Made by a program: the position numbers and the translations under genes
Shown here: one piece after another, positions 35,101-38,213 of the stretch
How the letters are laid out: each line of letters begins with the position of its first letter
How positions within the stretch are numbered: the first letter of the stretch is position 1
Source of the DNA: Pelomyxa schiedti
Taxonomy: Eukaryota; Evosea; Pelobiontida; Pelomyxidae
Length of the DNA stretch: 38,213 bases
Direction: 5' to 3'
NCBI GenBank assembly: GCA_020536535.1
Contig: JAHLWZ010000607.1
Location: 1,845-40,057 of the forward strand
Notes under the pieces: model-generated
Told to the model about the DNA's origin: nothing
Seen by the model: only the letters and a program-made list of their open reading frames with translations
Databases searched by the model: none

Positions 35101-37975
35101 TCCCCGGTGACTGGAAATTACCTACGGGAATTGATTTCAAGTTTTCAGCTTCACTCCCAGTTAATCCTGTTAATTTCGTTCATCTTGGAACAATTGAAAA
35201 CCTGAGCAACAAGAAGATAGAAACGTTCCAGTTCTCACTGAACCCTCTGGATGACGGAAGGAAAGCACAAGAACTGAAAAGACATCTTGAGAAACTCCCA
35301 TTTGGGCCACGGTGTCCGTCAGCTGAGGTGTTGTATGGTGCAACCAAATTTTTCTGCCAGAGAGTTGAATACATTTGGACCTTCTTTGAACCAAAATGCC
35401 AGCCAGAAACAGCAGCAATCACGGGCTACCAGAGAATGGTCTTTGAAACAACAGGGTGAGCCGTGTTCCTTCCATTTCGTCATTCACTGATACTCACATC
35501 TGACTGGTCTCAAAGGGAATACCCAAGAGATGCCCGCATTGTGATTGACAACAACAGGACATTCCTTGCTTTCCCACTTCCGTTCTCAAAAGACCTGGGA
35601 ATTGCACTGTCATTGCGCTTTCCTGCCAGCATTGGAGCACTTGAACTCTGCCCACAGGTTCAAATCTTCATCTCACTCATTGGTTTCTTGATCTCACTTG
35701 GAGAATCAACCCAAAAAAAAAAAAACTTTCAGGTTCATGTGACTGCACCGTCGGTAAGTCATCTGTTCCGATTTCTGCTCCAGGCCCAGCAACCAATCAT
35801 CGATGTTTCATCTTCCTCCTGTTCACCCACAGATGGCAGCAGTGGGGAGTTTGTTGTGACAGTGATCAGCACTGACAATTTGTGCATCTGTGCCAGCAAG
35901 CAAACGGAAATCACAGTGACACTTTTACCACCTCCTGTTGAAGTTCAATCCAGACCAACTCCTGGTCAACGTGAAACTGCTTGCACTCTTTCCAAGCCGT
36001 CACTTAAAAGGGTGCTTTTCACCAATGACGATCGGTTTGAAAACTTGAAGCGATACACAACTCCAAGTCTGGAAGTCTCAGTTCTCTCCAAACCTTGGGA
36101 CTCATTCACGTGGAGAAAGACATTCAACAAATACGCACAGAGGTGCATTGACAACAACACACCTGTGTGGAGGGATGAATTAATTGTTCACCTGCAAATA
36201 TTGAGTGCTGGTTTCACCTTGCATGCTTTGAACCCAAGCTCACCTGGTGTCTATTTCCTCATCAACGAAAAGGGTGATGACACTTGTAACGGGTCCCCAG
36301 CAGCCTTTATGGCAGAGATTACATGCTCCAAGGAAGAAGAGAGAATCGACAGTGGCCAAGGGCTATTGTGTGGGGTGTTCCACCCTCCAACCAAAGCACT
36401 GAGCAAGGCACACAACAAACTGGCACCGTCGCCGCAGCACCCCGCACTGAACAGTGCAACGGAGGTGTTCATCGTGAACATGGACTGCCTCCATGTCGCA
36501 CAGCAGCTCATGCAACAGTTTCCTGGTGAACTCACAGGTTTCTTTCTTCTTCCCTTTCCCTTTCCCCCTTGTGATCTTCTTTCTCACACCCTTCTTTATC
36601 TCTCTGTGTGTGATTGATAATTGATTTCTTCATTCACACATAAAACAAACCACTTTGCCAAAAACAAAACAACACAACAGCTGTTCTGAACATGGCAAAC
36701 TCCACGACACCCGGGGGTGGATTTGAGAATGGGAAAAGTGCACAAGAGGAAGACTTGTGCATGCGGACATCACTGTTCCCAGCACTGAAGCAGATTGGTT
36801 ACCCACTGCCGCTATGCGGCGCCATATTCACTCGTGACGTCACGGTCTTCAGAAATGGCTCCTCGAGTGGGTTCCAGTTCCTCACGGATACTTGGACTGT
36901 GAATGTCATCTCAGCGGCTGCGCTTCACAACGTTGACAACAAGTTCACCGTGAGGGATCCAAGGACTGGGGAGGTGTTCCTGTCACCGACTGCGGCAATG
37001 ATCACGAGATACAAGATTGAACAACTATTGAACACTGCAGCCATGTACAATATGAAGCAGCTCGTCCTTGGAGTAGGGTCTATGGTTGATGACGCTGATG
37101 TTGCAGGCCACGTTGCCGCCATCTTCAAGGAGGTTCTGCAGCAATACGCCGGCTGCTTCTCAAGGGTGTACTTTACGACTCTCCCGAACCCTTACTCACC
37201 AAGTGACAGCCCCAAGTTGTTCAGAGCCTTTTCCACACACTTTGGCCCCACAGGCTCAACCCCAACTCCAACAAGAGGAGCCACAGAATCCCACCCGCCA
37301 AGAACCTCCAGCATCAAACAAGCCGTCGGGCCGTGCGTCATGCCGGCTTCCTTCAAGACCGGCCGCATACCCCTCAGCCACACAGTGGCCAACATACGCA
37401 CGCCGGGGGTCATCTGCCCCAACGGCGGGACCTGCACCGACGCCGCGACCGGGCACTTCGGCGCGATGATACACCCCCCGCCGTGCCCCTGCCGCCTGAC
37501 CTGCGCGTGCACGTCGCCGGTGCACCGCGCGATGTGGCGGCACCGCGTCAAGTGCCAGCAGGAGGGGCGGTGCCTCAGCTACTTCTCGGCGGAGCGCGAC
37601 CTGCACTGCTCGCTGTTCTGGCACCCGCCGCCGCGGTGGTCCCGCACCTGCCGCGACGGCGCCACGTGCCCGCGGAGGGTGGAGGCGAAGCACTGCCTCG
37701 AGTACTACCACGCTCCGCCGCCCTGCCCGACCGGCGCCTCTCAGCCAGCACTACTGCTGCAGCAGCAGCGGGGACAGCACGTGACGGGCCTGCCGCCTCC
37801 CTGCTACATTGCAATTCCACCTCCGCAGCTCCAGCCGGCATCTCCCCTGCCACCTCAGAGGTCATCGCCTTCACCGTCACCATCCCCGTCCCTGACAGAA
37901 TCCCCAGCCCAGTCACCCCTTCTTTTCTGGCAACCACGGAATCGGAGTAGTAACAGGACCACCTTTGGAAGTTGA
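32198..37975 (+). CDS. GBP-like GTPase fused to a microbial-type PARG domain and PBZ-like zinc fingers
   Basis: About 1,650 residues from ATG 32198 to TGA 37975, with about a dozen introns; those solved (32360-32409, 32687-32783, 34561-34611 approx., 35457-35516 approx., 36539-36680) keep frame. GTPase: P-loop VSVLGPTRTGKSTLLNY, GIWFFPSL joined to IPGCEIPVLLVDVEGL (switch II D-V-E-G), LFAYIAQNFGQTW where GBPs have L-R-D, then LPPEFEKLFPNR and a helical region (TVLEAVNGK). A middle part of about 700 residues is unidentified (helical, then beta-rich). PARG domain (about 36440-37240): EVFIVNMDCLHVAQQL, VLNMANSTTPGGGFENG, then KSAQEEDLCMRTSLF with the catalytic G-G-G-x(7-8)-Q-E-E signature, VTVFRNG, TVNVISAAA and MKQLVLGVGS. 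The tail at 37414-37720 has C-x5-C...H-x5-H fingers. Likely role: GTP-regulated removal of ADP-ribose polymers. The zinc-finger tail is much more GC-rich than the rest. Confidence 0.83.
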
Positions 37976-38089
37976 TTTCAAGCTTAAACCCCACTGAAAC
38001 AAAAGTTACAGAAGCAATTTGTACATAAAGATTTGGCATCTCTCAAATATTACTTTGGTTTTTAAAAAAAACACCACATCACGTTAAGT
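37976..38089. other. Convergent 3' intergenic region
   Basis: A 114-bp gap between two convergent stop codons, with a T/A run at about 38059-38070. It probably holds both polyadenylation regions. No hexamer stands out clearly. Confidence 0.35.
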
Positions 38090-38213
38090 TTAGAGGTCTC
38101 CAGTGGCCAGGGATTGCAAGTATTGTGAGTAGCTGTTCTTGACCTCAGTTAAAATCACCGACATCATCGATGCAGCGTCGGACTTGCTGCACTTCTTCAC
38201 AAACGACTTTGGG
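38090..38213 (-). CDS. C-terminal fragment of an unidentified protein (5' part beyond window)
   Basis: Open minus-strand frame of 41 codons running from the window edge to the TAA at 38092-38090, ending in ILTEVKNSYSQYLQSLATGD. The composition is soluble and helical. It is too short to assign to a family. The other minus-strand frames contain earlier stops. Confidence 0.5.
   Translation of the reverse strand, partial: PKSFVKKCSKSDAASMMSVILTEVKNSYSQYLQSLATGDL

Noticed and set aside
37192-38039. Minus-strand and alternative-frame proteins over the PARG/zinc-finger exon
   Set aside because: High GC content removes stops in all frames. Only the annotated frame carries the PARG motifs and the C-x5-C/H-x5-H fingers.

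Overview
This is nuclear DNA of a unicellular eukaryote. Genes lie on both strands, 60-400 bp apart. Most are split by very short GT-AG introns (about 40-70 bp, often with a CTAAC/CTAAT-like branch site close to the 3' AG). TAA, TAG and TGA all act as stops, so the nuclear code looks standard. Gene content (C9orf72-like DENN protein, MARK/PAR-1 kinase, TRIM-like RING/B-box protein, EDC4, RRP12) fits a free-living protist. A firmicute-type PLP aminotransferase and a bacterial-style GH31 enzyme would suit an anaerobic or bacterivorous lineage, but the lineage cannot be named from this window.

Layout. 1-998 (+): 3' part of an EDC4/Varicose-like decapping scaffold. 1136-1944 (-): small membrane protein with a bacterial-type PH domain. 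2199-5145 (+): C9orf72-like DENN protein with a long low-complexity N-terminus. 5299-5370 (-): tRNA-Gln(UUG). 5594-7598 (+): protein with four WW domains and one RPEL-like motif. 7761-about 12017 (-): secreted GH31 glycosidase. 12.1-15.1 kb: poorly resolved, with one possible small + gene, an AT microsatellite, a 30-bp palindromic tandem repeat and a Cys/His-rich - gene. 15285-18495 (+): MARK/PAR-1 kinase with UBA and KA1. 18560-19604 (-): NLRC3/RNH-type leucine-rich-repeat protein. 19669-20985 (-): single-exon Ser/Thr/Pro/Gln-rich protein. 21321-23875 (-): TRIM-like RING/B-box/coiled-coil/FN3 protein with an F5/8C-like C-terminus. 24240-30219 (+): RRP12. 30503-31971 (+): PLP aminotransferase. 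32198-37975 (+): giant fusion of a GBP-like GTPase, a microbial-type poly(ADP-ribose) glycohydrolase domain and a run of PBZ-like zinc fingers. 38090-end (-): 3' end of an unidentified gene.

The genes do not form an operon or one pathway. The most striking item is the last fusion gene: it combines an immunity/dynamin-family GTPase with an ADP-ribose eraser and putative ADP-ribose readers in one polypeptide. Exon joins given below were worked out by hand from reading frame and splice consensus. For the EDC4 3' exons, bPH, WW/RPEL, MARK and aminotransferase genes every join keeps frame. For GH31, RRP12, the TRIM-like gene and the GTPase fusion some joins are only approximate.
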